From positions 1 to 64,000 of the forward strand of contig NZ_NCUW01000030.1 of the NCBI RefSeq assembly GCF_002096335.1: a DNA stretch of 64,000 nt, read 5' to 3'. Below are positions 45,308 through 53,841 of this stretch, in pieces. Within the stretch, counting starts at the first letter, position 1, and each line of letters opens with the position of its first letter. The notes beneath the pieces were generated by a model that was given only the letters and a program-made list of their open reading frames with translations, was not told the origin of the DNA and searched no databases. The stretch is from Streptococcus oralis subsp. dentisani (GTDB taxonomy: Bacteria; Bacillota; Bacilli; Lactobacillales; Streptococcaceae). The position numbers were made by a program, and so were the translations under genes.

Positions 45308-45589
45308 ATGTTAAAAACGTATCCAGCTATTTTTCATAAAGAAGGAACAGGATATTGGGTAGAATTCCCAGAATTTGGCGGTGGTACAGAAGGAAAAAAT
45401 ATCGATGAAGCGATGAAAAATGCTCGTGAAATACTTGAAAATGTTTTAGCTTCTTATATCGATGAAGGGATGGCGCTACCTACTCCAAGTGATATTTTAA
45501 AGATTGAAGTTTTAGATGGTTTTGTATCAATGATTCAAATCGATCCTGCGCCTTTTGTGAGAAGTAACAAGGCATTAGGAAAAATGTGA
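45308..45589 (+). CDS. hicB: HicB-type antitoxin
   Basis: The 93-residue protein has the HicB partial RNase H-like fold: YPAIFHKEGTGYWVEFPEFGGGTEGKNIDEAMKNAREILE. Many HicB proteins carry a C-terminal DNA-binding domain; here the protein ends soon after (NKALGKM), where the potD fragment starts, so it may be trimmed. A GGAGG site precedes the ATG. Confidence 0.8.
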   Translation: MLKTYPAIFHKEGTGYWVEFPEFGGGTEGKNIDEAMKNAREILENVLASYIDEGMALPTPSDILKIEVLDGFVSMIQIDPAPFVRSNKALGKM

Positions 45590-45599
45590 CTGTTCCTGA

Positions 45600-46363
45600 A
45601 TGGCTAGTCCGTCTTGCTGATCGAGAAAAGAATTGAAAACATCGGACCAGAGTTCCTTAACCAGTCTTTTAATCCGGGCAATAAATTCTCCATTCCTTAT
45701 TTCTGGGGTACCTTGGGAATTGTCTACAACGAAACCATGGTAGATGAGGCTCCTGAGCATTGGGATGACCTCTGGAAGCCAGAGTATAAGGATTCCATTA
45801 TGCTCTTTGATGGGGCGCGTGAAGTACTGGGACTAGGGCTTAACTCGCTCGGTTACAGCCTCAACTCAAAGGATCCTCAGCAGTTGGAAGAGACAGTGGA
45901 TAAGCTCTACAAACTGACTCCAAATATCAAGGCCATTGTGGCGGACGAGATGAAGGGTTACATGATCCAGAACAATGCTGCCATCGGTGTGACCTTCTCA
46001 GGAGAAGCCAGCCAGATGTTGGAGAAAAATCCTAACCTCAAATATGTCGTGCCGACTGAGGCCAGCAACCTCTGGTTTGATAACATGGTCATTCCAAAAA
46101 CCGTGAAAAACCAAGATGCAGCTTATGCCTTTATCAACTTTATGTTGAAACCCGAAAATGCTCTGAAAAATGCGGAGTATGTGGGCTACTCAACACCAAA
46201 CCTACCAGCCAAGGAAATGCTCCTAGAGGAGACTCGTGAGGACAAATCCTTCTATCCGGACGCTGATACCATGAAACACCTAGAAGTTTATGAGAAATTT
46301 GACCATAAATGGACAGGCAAATATAGCGACCTCTTCCTACAATTTAAGATGTATAGGAAGTAG
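45600..46363 (+). pseudogene. potD: 5'-truncated spermidine/putrescine-binding protein gene
   Basis: The frame encodes the C-terminal 250 residues of PotD (FLNQSFNPGNKFSIPYFWGTLGIVYN ... YEKFDHKWTGKYSDLFLQFKMYRK). The signal peptide and first about 110 residues are missing, and no pot transporter genes lie upstream. The junction with hicB is abrupt at about 45590. It has the codon style of a core gene, unlike the A+T-rich island. The pot operon must have been broken here by rearrangement. Confidence 0.85.
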
Positions 46364-46378
46364 GAGTTTGCAGTCACG

Positions 46379-46409
46379 AAACGAATCAGCCAAGCTGGTT
46401 CGTTTTTTG
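46379..46409 (+). terminator. potD terminator
   Basis: AACGAATCAGC/GCTGGTTCGTT stem followed by TTTTT. Confidence 0.85.
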
Positions 46410-46434
46410 TATTAAAAAAAATTTATATTTGGGC

Positions 46435-46612
46435 TTGACAAAAGTAATTTTAATGATAAAATAGTATCCTTTATACATTTAGGAGGAATAAAAAAGATAT
46501 GTGATTTATTTGGTATTCAGAAATGAAAACTCTTACAAAATATGGTATACTAATAGTAGTTTCCAAGAGCTTATATCTAGTGCTTGTTATAGGTTTACAT
46601 ACAAGATATGGG
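46435..46612 (+). promoter_or_regulatory. CRISPR leader with promoter
   Basis: TTGACA (46435-46440) and TAAAAT (46457-46462) form a promoter. TAGGAGG (46481-46487) then looks like a ribosome binding site, followed by ATG-TGA at about 46499, a start directly followed by a stop. A second, extended -10 (TGGTATACT, 46543-46551) lies nearer the array. The spare ribosome binding site may be the trace of a lost gene, perhaps an adaptation gene, which is speculation. Confidence 0.65.
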
Positions 46613-48859
46613 GTATAGCTACCTATCTACCTCGAAAGGGGACGGAAACTGTTGTCTATTCGGCTTATGTAGTCTTTTTTTATGGGTATAGCTACCTATC
46701 TACCTCGCGAGGGGCCGGAAACCAGATTGCTATGAATCGTTTCATTCTGTGACCTCTTCGAAAGTATAGCTACCTATCTACCTCGCGAGGGGTCGGAAAC
46801 TGGATAGTTTTAGAGAAAATCCTGTTCTCAATGTGGGATTTTATAGATATCTATCTACCTCGTGAGGGGCCGGAAACAAGGCATAAGCTGGTGTAATATC
46901 CGCCGCATTATGAGTATAGATACCTATCAACCTCGAGAGTGGCCGAGAACTGAATAAACCTTGTGCAATACGTTTGTTGGTGCAATATTCGTATAGCTAC
47001 CTATCTACCTCGCGAGGGGCCGGAAACTATTTTTCGAAACTTTTTTTACTTTTTGAATTGTGCTTGAGTATAGCTACCTATCTACCTCGAGAGGGGCCGG
47101 AAACGCGCTGTCGGTTCGTGTAGCGTGAGAACTGCTATAGTATAGATACCTATCTACCTCGAGAGGGGCCGGAAACCTTCAATGAATTTTCTATTTTCAC
47201 GAATAATTCGAGTATAGATACCTATCTTCCTCGAGAGGGGCCGGAAACCGGTCTGAGATTTCTTTGTTCATTGGGATCCAGTCGTATAGCTACCAATCTA
47301 CCTCGAGAGGGGCCGGAAACGGGCTTCCAATTATGTTTATAGACTGCTATTGTATAGCTACCTATCTACCTCGGGAGGGGTCGGAAACGTGCAAGTGCGA
47401 TAGTTGAAAGTGCTAGTGTAGCTAATGTATAGCTACCTATCCACCTCGCGAGGGGCCGGAAACAAGAATTCTGCGCTTTTTGTAAATGCTACTGCCGTAT
47501 ATCCACCTATCTCCCTCGAGAGGGGCCGGAAACAGGTAGCGCTCAAAGTTCTTGTTCAATCGGTCATTCGTATAGCCCTCTATCTACCTCGCGAGGGGCC
47601 GGAAACTTTGTTGGCTATATTTGCGAAAATTCTGCAGCTAGTATAGCTACCAATCTACCTCGAGAGGGGCCGGAAACGGAGGGCTAAAATTCTTTAATTT
47701 TGAACTGATCCAATGTATAGCTACCTATCTACCTCGCGAGGGGCCGGAAACCTTTTGATTTCAGAAATCTTTGATTCGATTTTTTTCGTATATCTCCCTA
47801 TCTACCTCGCGAGGGGCCGGAAACATAACTTCAGGTGTGCTGAGCGGAGCTTGATTACGTATAGCTACCTATCTATCTCGAGAGGGGGCGGAAACAGAAA
47901 CGACCAGAATATATCTTCTTTTGGTTCTGTATAGATACCTATCTACCTCGCGAGGGGCCGGAAACTGTGTTCGTAAAAACTTAAACGTTAGCTTGCCCAT
48001 GTGGTATATCTACCTATCTACCTCGAGAGGGGCCGGAAACCATATAAGATAAGCCCTCTTTTCTGATATACTACTCAAATTGAGTATATCTACCTATCTA
48101 CCTTGAGAGGGGCCGGAAACCACCATTCCAGAGCAGCTGTTAGTAGCCCTAATAAGGGGGTATAGCTCCCTATCTACCTCGCGAGGGGCCGGAAACTTAT
48201 AAACTTTGATTTCAATATGCTCATCCACCAAATTGTATAGCTACCTATCTACCCCGCGAGGGGCCGGAATTGTTCCACTCTTATCATCAAGCAAGAATAC
48301 ATTACCTATCTACCCCGCGAGGGGCCGGAAACGCTAACGCTACTGACTCTAAAGTTTGCATCTACTAGATATAGATACCTATCTACCTCGGGAGGGGCCG
48401 GAAAATGAGTCATAGTTCTTCCATATAAAACAGCTTTTTCAATGTATATCCACCTATCAACCTCGAGAGGGGCTGGAAACTCGGTTTTGCCATCGTATTC
48501 TTTGCGATACCTGTACGTCTGTATAGCTCCCTATTTACCTCGCGAGGGGCCGGAAACTCCAAAACATGTGTATCTGTCAGTGCCATATTTCGTATAAGAA
48601 CCTATCCACCTCGCGAGGGGCCAGAAACCCTTTCCACGCATCATTAATCTGCTTAACTGCAGATTCAGGTATAGAAACCTATTTACCTCGGGAGGGGCCG
48701 GAAACTTAGTTCGTGCTTGCTCAAGCTTCTCTTCGCCCTTGTATAGCTCCCTATCTACCTCGCGAGGGGCCGGAAACTCAGGAGTTGTTCCTGAAAGGTC
48801 TTTAAGAAATTCAATTTTCATAGTATAGATATCTATTAACCTCGCGAGGGGACAGTTTC
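46613..48859 (+). CRISPR. type III-A CRISPR array, 31 variable repeats
   Basis: I count 31 repeats of 37 bp and 30 spacers, mostly 31-45 bp. The consensus runs GTATAGCTACCTATCTAC, then CTCG-c/a-GAGGGGCCGGAAAC, with a CCTCG.GAGG dyad and the 3' tag CCGGAAAC. It is close to the S. thermophilus III-A repeat as I remember it. The 3' half is near constant but positions 6-17 vary from copy to copy. Repeats 23 and 24 are decayed and their spacer is only about 24 bp. The last repeat (48823-48859) is the degenerate trailer. Transcription is rightward toward cas6. Confidence 0.95.
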
Positions 48860-48941
48860 ATAAGGGTAAAGGATTCCAAAAGTAAAAGAAAAAAGCGCTC
48901 ATGAGAAAGCAAAAGCGCTGTTGTATCAATAAAGGAGGCAT

Positions 48942-49673
48942 ATGAAACGCATCGAACTATCATTTAAGCGGATTGACCAATCACCGAGCGACCTATCGAC
49001 AAAATTCCAAGGTTTTCTTATGGAAAATCTGGAACCAGACTATGTGACTTGGCTACATGAGCAGGAAACCAACCCCTACTCACTAAAAATCATCCATCAA
49101 AAGGACAAGACCCTATGGTCCCTTCATCTCCTGACGGATGAGGCCGTCAAGCAGATTTTGCCTGTTCTATTGGAGCTCAAGAAAGTAGAACTTCATGATT
49201 TACCAACTCTCATGGTTGAGTCTCTGTCCATGCAAGATCTCAGTTCGGAGCAACTCTTTGAGTTTTTTAATGAAAACCAAGATCGGTCACTCTACACCAT
49301 TCATTTTCAAACTCCGACAGGATTTCGCTCCCAGGGAGAGTACGTACTCTTTCCTACCATGCGTCTCATCTTTCAGAGTTTGATGATGAAGTATGCACGT
49401 CTGGTCGAGAATCGTTCGGACATCGAAGAGGAAACCCTGGATTACTTGGTCAAGCATAGTAGGATTACCAGCTATCGATTGGAATCTAGCTATTTTAAAG
49501 TCCATGGCAAAAAAATCCCTGGTTTCAGGGGGAGACTGACCTTTAAGATTACAGGTCCAAATACCTTGAAAGCTTATGCTAATATGCTTCTAAAATTTGG
49601 AGAGTACTCAGGTCTCGGTATGAAAACTAGCTTAGGGATGGGAGGTTTAGAACTTGAAGAAAGAAAAGATTGA
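48942..49673 (+). CDS. cas6: CRISPR endoribonuclease Cas6
   Basis: The 243-residue protein cuts the array transcript within each repeat to leave the 8-nt tag. It has RAMP-type ferredoxin folds and the C-terminal Gly-rich loop YSGLGMKTSLGMGGLE. A Tyr/His-rich stretch (YLVKHSRITSYRLESSYFKVHG) may hold catalytic residues. AAAGGAGG precedes the ATG. No clear promoter lies between array and gene, so read-through from the array is likely. It overlaps cas10 by 20 bp. Confidence 0.92.
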   Translation: MKRIELSFKRIDQSPSDLSTKFQGFLMENLEPDYVTWLHEQETNPYSLKIIHQKDKTLWSLHLLTDEAVKQILPVLLELKKVELHDLPTLMVESLSMQDLSSEQLFEFFNENQDRSLYTIHFQTPTGFRSQGEYVLFPTMRLIFQSLMMKYARLVENRSDIEEETLDYLVKHSRITSYRLESSYFKVHGKKIPGFRGRLTFKITGPNTLKAYANMLLKFGEYSGLGMKTSLGMGGLELEERKD

Positions 49674-51891
49674 TTTAGTTTATGGATCGCTTTTGCACGC
49701 TATCGGCAAGGTGATTCAAGGTTCCAGGTATGATGAGAAAGACCTGGGTACCATTGGGTCCGAATGGTTTAAACGCTTTTCGGATAATGAAAAAATAGCC
49801 CAGCAGATAGCCAAGGCGACTTCTAGTGATTTGCCGACGGACTTAGCTCCTGATAGTTTGGTCTATATCACGTCAGTTGCCGCAAAGATTGCTTCAGGCC
49901 TAAAAAGAGCAGCAGATACTCATGGAGGTAAAGAAGATTTCCTAAGCAAACAATCGGATATCTTCAATGTATTTTTAGATACCGCTAGTCAGCGTTATCT
50001 TGATGCACGACCATTAGAGCTTGACGGGGAACCAAACTATGCTAAGGAATCGAGTGAGCCGTCTGACCAGTCAGATTATGACTTGATAGTAGAGACCTTA
50101 GAAAAAGAGTTTGAGAGATTGGACTTTAGCCAATCTGAGATAGATACCCTTTTGAATCTCCTTGAGTCTACTCTTTCCTATGTACCTGTTTCGACAAGAA
50201 CTCAGGAATTATCGGATATTTCTCTAGCAACCTACAGTCGTCTAACAGCTGGCTTTGCCCTAGCTATAGAGGACTATTTAGCAGACAAGAATTGCCGTGA
50301 CTATGAGAAGGTACTAGGGCAAGATTTAGAAGCTTTTTATAGCGAGAAGGCCTTTTTACTAGCAAGTTTTGACTTATCAGGGATTCAGGATTTTATCTAC
50401 AATATCGCAACAGCTGGAGCAGCCAAGCAACTAAAAGCACGTTCCTTGTATCTAGATTTTATGGGGGAACATATCGCTGACAGCTTACTGGAGAAGTTAG
50501 AGCTTACGAGGGCTAATCTTCTCTACGTCGGTGGCGGGCACGCCTACTTTATCCTTCCAAACACCGAAAAAACTAGAGAAACCTTGGCTAACTTTGAAGC
50601 AGAATTCAATCAGTTTTTGGTCAAGCATTTCCAGACAGGTCTGTACGTAGCATTTGGTTGGAGTCCGTTTTCTGCCAATGATATGACAACGACACTGGCC
50701 GACTATCGAAAAGTCTATCAAACAACCAGTCGGATGATTTCCCAAAAGAAAGTCTCTCGTTATGATGCTAAAACTCTCCTTGAACTCAACCAAGGAGGAA
50801 AAAGTTCCCAGAGAGAATGTGCTATTTGCCACTCAGTCGAAAAGCTTACCAAGTATAAAGAACAAGAGGTCTGCCATATCTGTGCAGGAATGTATCGCTT
50901 TGCCAAGGAAATACAAGAAAGCTACTATATTGTGACAAAAGAAAAAGGCCTGCCGATAGGTCCGGGAGCCTATATTAGTGGTATTTCCAAAGCCGACCTC
51001 GCTAATGAAGAGTGGGATCGTGTTTATGTCAAGAATAGCTATAGGACAGATATCCTAAAAGCAACCCATGTCTTTGTCGGAGATTACAAGTATGATGAGA
51101 TTTACGAGTATGCTAAACTATCTCAGGAGTCTGGTCAAGGTATCAAGCGTCTGGCAGTCGTTCGACTAGATGTGGATGACCTAGGAGCAGCCTTTATGGC
51201 TGGGTTCTCCTATCAAGATGGTGGCAAGTATAATACTCTGGCACGCTCGGCGACCTTCTCTAGAAGTATGAGTCTCTTCTTTAAGGTCTATATCAACCAG
51301 TTTGCGAAGGAGAAAAAACTATCGATCATCTATGCCGGTGGTGATGATGTATTTGCTATCGGTTCTTGGCAGGATATTATTGAGTTTACTATTTGTCTCC
51401 GACAAAACTTTATCAAGTGGACAAATGGCAAATTAACCCTATCAGCAGGGATCGGACTCTTTCCAGATAAGACTCCAGTTAGCCTCATGGCTGAAGAAAC
51501 TGGTAAGTTAGAAGGAGCAGCCAAAGATAACGACAAGGATAGTATTTCCCTTTTTGAAAAAAATTATACCTTGAAGTTCGACCAATTCATTAACAATGTT
51601 TATAATGGAAAACTTAAGAGTATCCGATACTACTTTAATATTCAAGATGAGCGCGGAAAGAGTTTTGTATACAGACTGATTGAGCTCCTTCGTAACTACG
51701 ATCGTATGAATATTGCTCGATTAGCTTATTATTTGACCCGTTTAGAAGATCAAACTTCTAAGGATAAAAAAGAAGAGTTTAGAAAGTTCAAAGATTTATT
51801 CTTTTCTTGGTATAAAGGTAGCGACAATGAACGTAAGGAAGCAGAGATAGCTTTACTTCTATATATTTATGAGATTAGAAAGGATTCATAG
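49654..51891 (+). CDS. csm1: Cas10/Csm1, type III-A signature protein with altered HD motif
   Basis: The 745-residue protein has an N-terminal HD-like domain, a zinc ribbon (RECAICHSVEKL...VCHICAGMY) and two Palm domains, the second with GGDD in IIYAGGDDVFAIG (residues 562-565). It closely follows S. thermophilus Csm1. The HD nuclease motif reads LLHAIGKV, so Asp16 is Ala (GCT at 49699-49701). Target RNA should still trigger cyclic oligoadenylate synthesis, but ssDNA cleavage is probably lost. It starts at TTG inside cas6, with GGGAGG upstream. Confidence 0.93.
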   Translation: MKKEKIDLVYGSLLHAIGKVIQGSRYDEKDLGTIGSEWFKRFSDNEKIAQQIAKATSSDLPTDLAPDSLVYITSVAAKIASGLKRAADTHGGKEDFLSKQSDIFNVFLDTASQRYLDARPLELDGEPNYAKESSEPSDQSDYDLIVETLEKEFERLDFSQSEIDTLLNLLESTLSYVPVSTRTQELSDISLATYSRLTAGFALAIEDYLADKNCRDYEKVLGQDLEAFYSEKAFLLASFDLSGIQDFIYNIATAGAAKQLKARSLYLDFMGEHIADSLLEKLELTRANLLYVGGGHAYFILPNTEKTRETLANFEAEFNQFLVKHFQTGLYVAFGWSPFSANDMTTTLADYRKVYQTTSRMISQKKVSRYDAKTLLELNQGGKSSQRECAICHSVEKLTKYKEQEVCHICAGMYRFAKEIQESYYIVTKEKGLPIGPGAYISGISKADLANEEWDRVYVKNSYRTDILKATHVFVGDYKYDEIYEYAKLSQESGQGIKRLAVVRLDVDDLGAAFMAGFSYQDGGKYNTLARSATFSRSMSLFFKVYINQFAKEKKLSIIYAGGDDVFAIGSWQDIIEFTICLRQNFIKWTNGKLTLSAGIGLFPDKTPVSLMAEETGKLEGAAKDNDKDSISLFEKNYTLKFDQFINNVYNGKLKSIRYYFNIQDERGKSFVYRLIELLRNYDRMNIARLAYYLTRLEDQTSKDKKEEFRKFKDLFFSWYKGSDNERKEAEIALLLYIYEIRKDS

Positions 51892-52272
51892 ATGGCAATT
51901 TTAACAGATGATAATTACGTAGATAAGGCAGAAAAGGTTATTAAATCATTGAATCGAAATACTAGGAATTTTAGAAATCCTGATGCATTCCTTTTAACAA
52001 CTACAAAAATTCGAAATCTACTAAATTTAACTAGTAATCTTTTTGATGAAAGTAAGATCAGAGAGTATAAGGAATTGGCTGATAAAATTGCTTATTTGAG
52101 AGTGCAGTTTGTTTATCAATCGGGCCGAGAAACTGCGGTTAAAGACTTGGTGAAAAAGGCTGAGATTCTAGACATTCTAAAAGAAATAAACAATAAGGAA
52201 AGTCTCCAACGTTTTTGCCGCTATATGGAAGCACTAGTAGCTTATTTCAAATTTTATGGAGGAAAAGATTAA
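51892..52272 (+). CDS. csm2: Csm2, small subunit
   Basis: The 126-residue basic helical protein (MAILTDDNYVDKAEKVIKSLN ... KFYGGKD) forms the inner filament of the Csm complex along the crRNA-target duplex. It starts directly after the csm1 stop and its own stop overlaps the csm3 start (TAATG). Confidence 0.92.
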   Translation: MAILTDDNYVDKAEKVIKSLNRNTRNFRNPDAFLLTTTKIRNLLNLTSNLFDESKIREYKELADKIAYLRVQFVYQSGRETAVKDLVKKAEILDILKEINNKESLQRFCRYMEALVAYFKFYGGKD

Positions 52273-52934
52273 TGGCATTTGCAAAAATTCAAGTAACAGG
52301 ACAAATTCGTCTAGAGACAGGACTTCATATTGGAACAAGTGAAGCCTTTGCAGCAATTGGAGCTACGGACTCACCGGTGATTAAAGATCCAATAACTAAT
52401 TTACCCATTATTCCAGGATCTAGTATCAAAGGGAAAATGCGTACCCTTCTAGCAAAAGTATATAATACTAAATTAGCAGACAAACCAGGAGACGATGGGG
52501 AAATTATTAGTCGTCTCTTTGGGAATAGTTCAGACAAAAACTATAAAGTAGGAAGACTCATTTTTAGAGATGCCTTTCTAGCTAACAAAAAAGACTTAGA
52601 TTCACGAGCTGTCAAAAGTTATACTGAAGTTAAGTTTGAAAATACTATTGACCGTATCACTGCTGAAGCAAATCCAAGACAGATTGAACGTGCTATCCGA
52701 GACAGTGTCTTTGGATTTGAGTTGATCTATGAGGTGACAGACAAGAGTCAAGCTCAAGTAGAAGAAGACTTCAAAGTGATTCTTGATGGATTAAAACTGT
52801 TGGAACTTGATTATTTAGGTGGTTCAGGCTCTCGTGGATATGGTAAAGTTGTTTTTGAGGCTCTTAAAGCAAATACAGTTTTCGGAAACTATGATGTTAG
52901 TAGATTGAATGAACTTTTAACTACGGAGGTCTAG
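52272..52934 (+). CDS. csm3: Csm3, target-RNA-cleaving backbone subunit
   Basis: The 220-residue RAMP protein starts MAFAKIQVTGQIRLETGLHIG. Asp33 in AAIGATDSPVI, the residue that cuts target RNA every six nucleotides in characterised complexes, is present. The Gly-rich segment LGGSGSRGYGKV is near the C terminus. Several copies form the complex backbone. The start at 52272 overlaps the csm2 stop; the longer frame lies inside csm2. Confidence 0.95.
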   Translation: MAFAKIQVTGQIRLETGLHIGTSEAFAAIGATDSPVIKDPITNLPIIPGSSIKGKMRTLLAKVYNTKLADKPGDDGEIISRLFGNSSDKNYKVGRLIFRDAFLANKKDLDSRAVKSYTEVKFENTIDRITAEANPRQIERAIRDSVFGFELIYEVTDKSQAQVEEDFKVILDGLKLLELDYLGGSGSRGYGKVVFEALKANTVFGNYDVSRLNELLTTEV

Positions 52935-52935
52935 T

Positions 52936-53841
52936 ATGACCTACAAGATGTATATTATGAACTTCCATACTGCTCACTTCGGAGCAGGCAGTTTGGATAG
53001 TTCTAAAATGACTTTTGCAGCGGACCGATTGTTTTCAGCCTTAGCTATAGAAGCAAAAAAAATGGGAAAAATGGAGGAATTCGTGTCAATAGCGGGTCAA
53101 GATGAATTTGTTTTGACTGATGCCTTTCCTTACCAGTCAGGACCATTTTTACCTAAGCCGATAGGATTTCCAAAGTTTGATCAGGCAGATTTAACGACAG
53201 ATGTCAAAGAAGTGCGACGTCAAGCGAAAATGGCAAAGAAACTTCAGTTTATTCCTTTAGAGAAATTTGATTCTTATGTAAATGGGACTCTTTTTGAAGA
53301 TGCAGAACATGGAGTAACAAACATCGTCACTAAAAACCAACCTCATGTGGATGGAGCTCTTTATCAAGTTTCTACAGTTCGATTTGCTGATAAGTCTGCT
53401 CTCTATGTGATTGCTACCGAATCAGAACTCTTAAATGAACTCATGACAAGCTTGCAGTATACGGGAATTGGGGGCAAACGTTCCAGTGGCTATGGACAAT
53501 TTGATTTGACAATTAACAATCTACCTGATTCTCTTAAAAATCGTCTTACCAAGGTTCATCAAGGACCTGTCATGACCTTGACAACTTCTCTACCAGTTGA
53601 AAAGGAACTTGAATATGCTATGGAAACTGGTTCCTATTTACTAAGTAAATCAAGTGGTTTTGCTTTTAGTACAGAAACTAATGAAAATTACCGTAAGCAG
53701 GATTTATATAAGTTTGCTTCTGGATCTACTTTCTCTGAAACCTATACAGGACAGATTGTAGATGTAAGACCTCTTGATTTTCCACATGAAGTATTAAGCT
53801 ATGCTAAACCATTATTTTTAAAGATGGAGGGAGAAAGATGA
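52936..53841 (+). CDS. csm4: Csm4, 5'-handle-binding RAMP subunit
   Basis: The 301-residue protein pairs with Cas10 at the foot of the complex and holds the 5' tag of the crRNA. It has the Gly-rich RAMP loop TGIGGKRSSGYGQFD near residue 175. It overlaps csm5 by four bases. Confidence 0.93.
   Translation: MTYKMYIMNFHTAHFGAGSLDSSKMTFAADRLFSALAIEAKKMGKMEEFVSIAGQDEFVLTDAFPYQSGPFLPKPIGFPKFDQADLTTDVKEVRRQAKMAKKLQFIPLEKFDSYVNGTLFEDAEHGVTNIVTKNQPHVDGALYQVSTVRFADKSALYVIATESELLNELMTSLQYTGIGGKRSSGYGQFDLTINNLPDSLKNRLTKVHQGPVMTLTTSLPVEKELEYAMETGSYLLSKSSGFAFSTETNENYRKQDLYKFASGSTFSETYTGQIVDVRPLDFPHEVLSYAKPLFLKMEGER

Noticed and set aside
46500..46612. Possible cas1 or cas2 fragment in the CRISPR leader
   Set aside because: The only frame, from GTG at 46501, has no cas1/cas2 motifs and runs into the first repeat.
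46501..48821. Several frames of 70-100 codons within the CRISPR array
   Set aside because: They are made of repeat translations (YLSTSRGAGN and similar) and arise from the array period.
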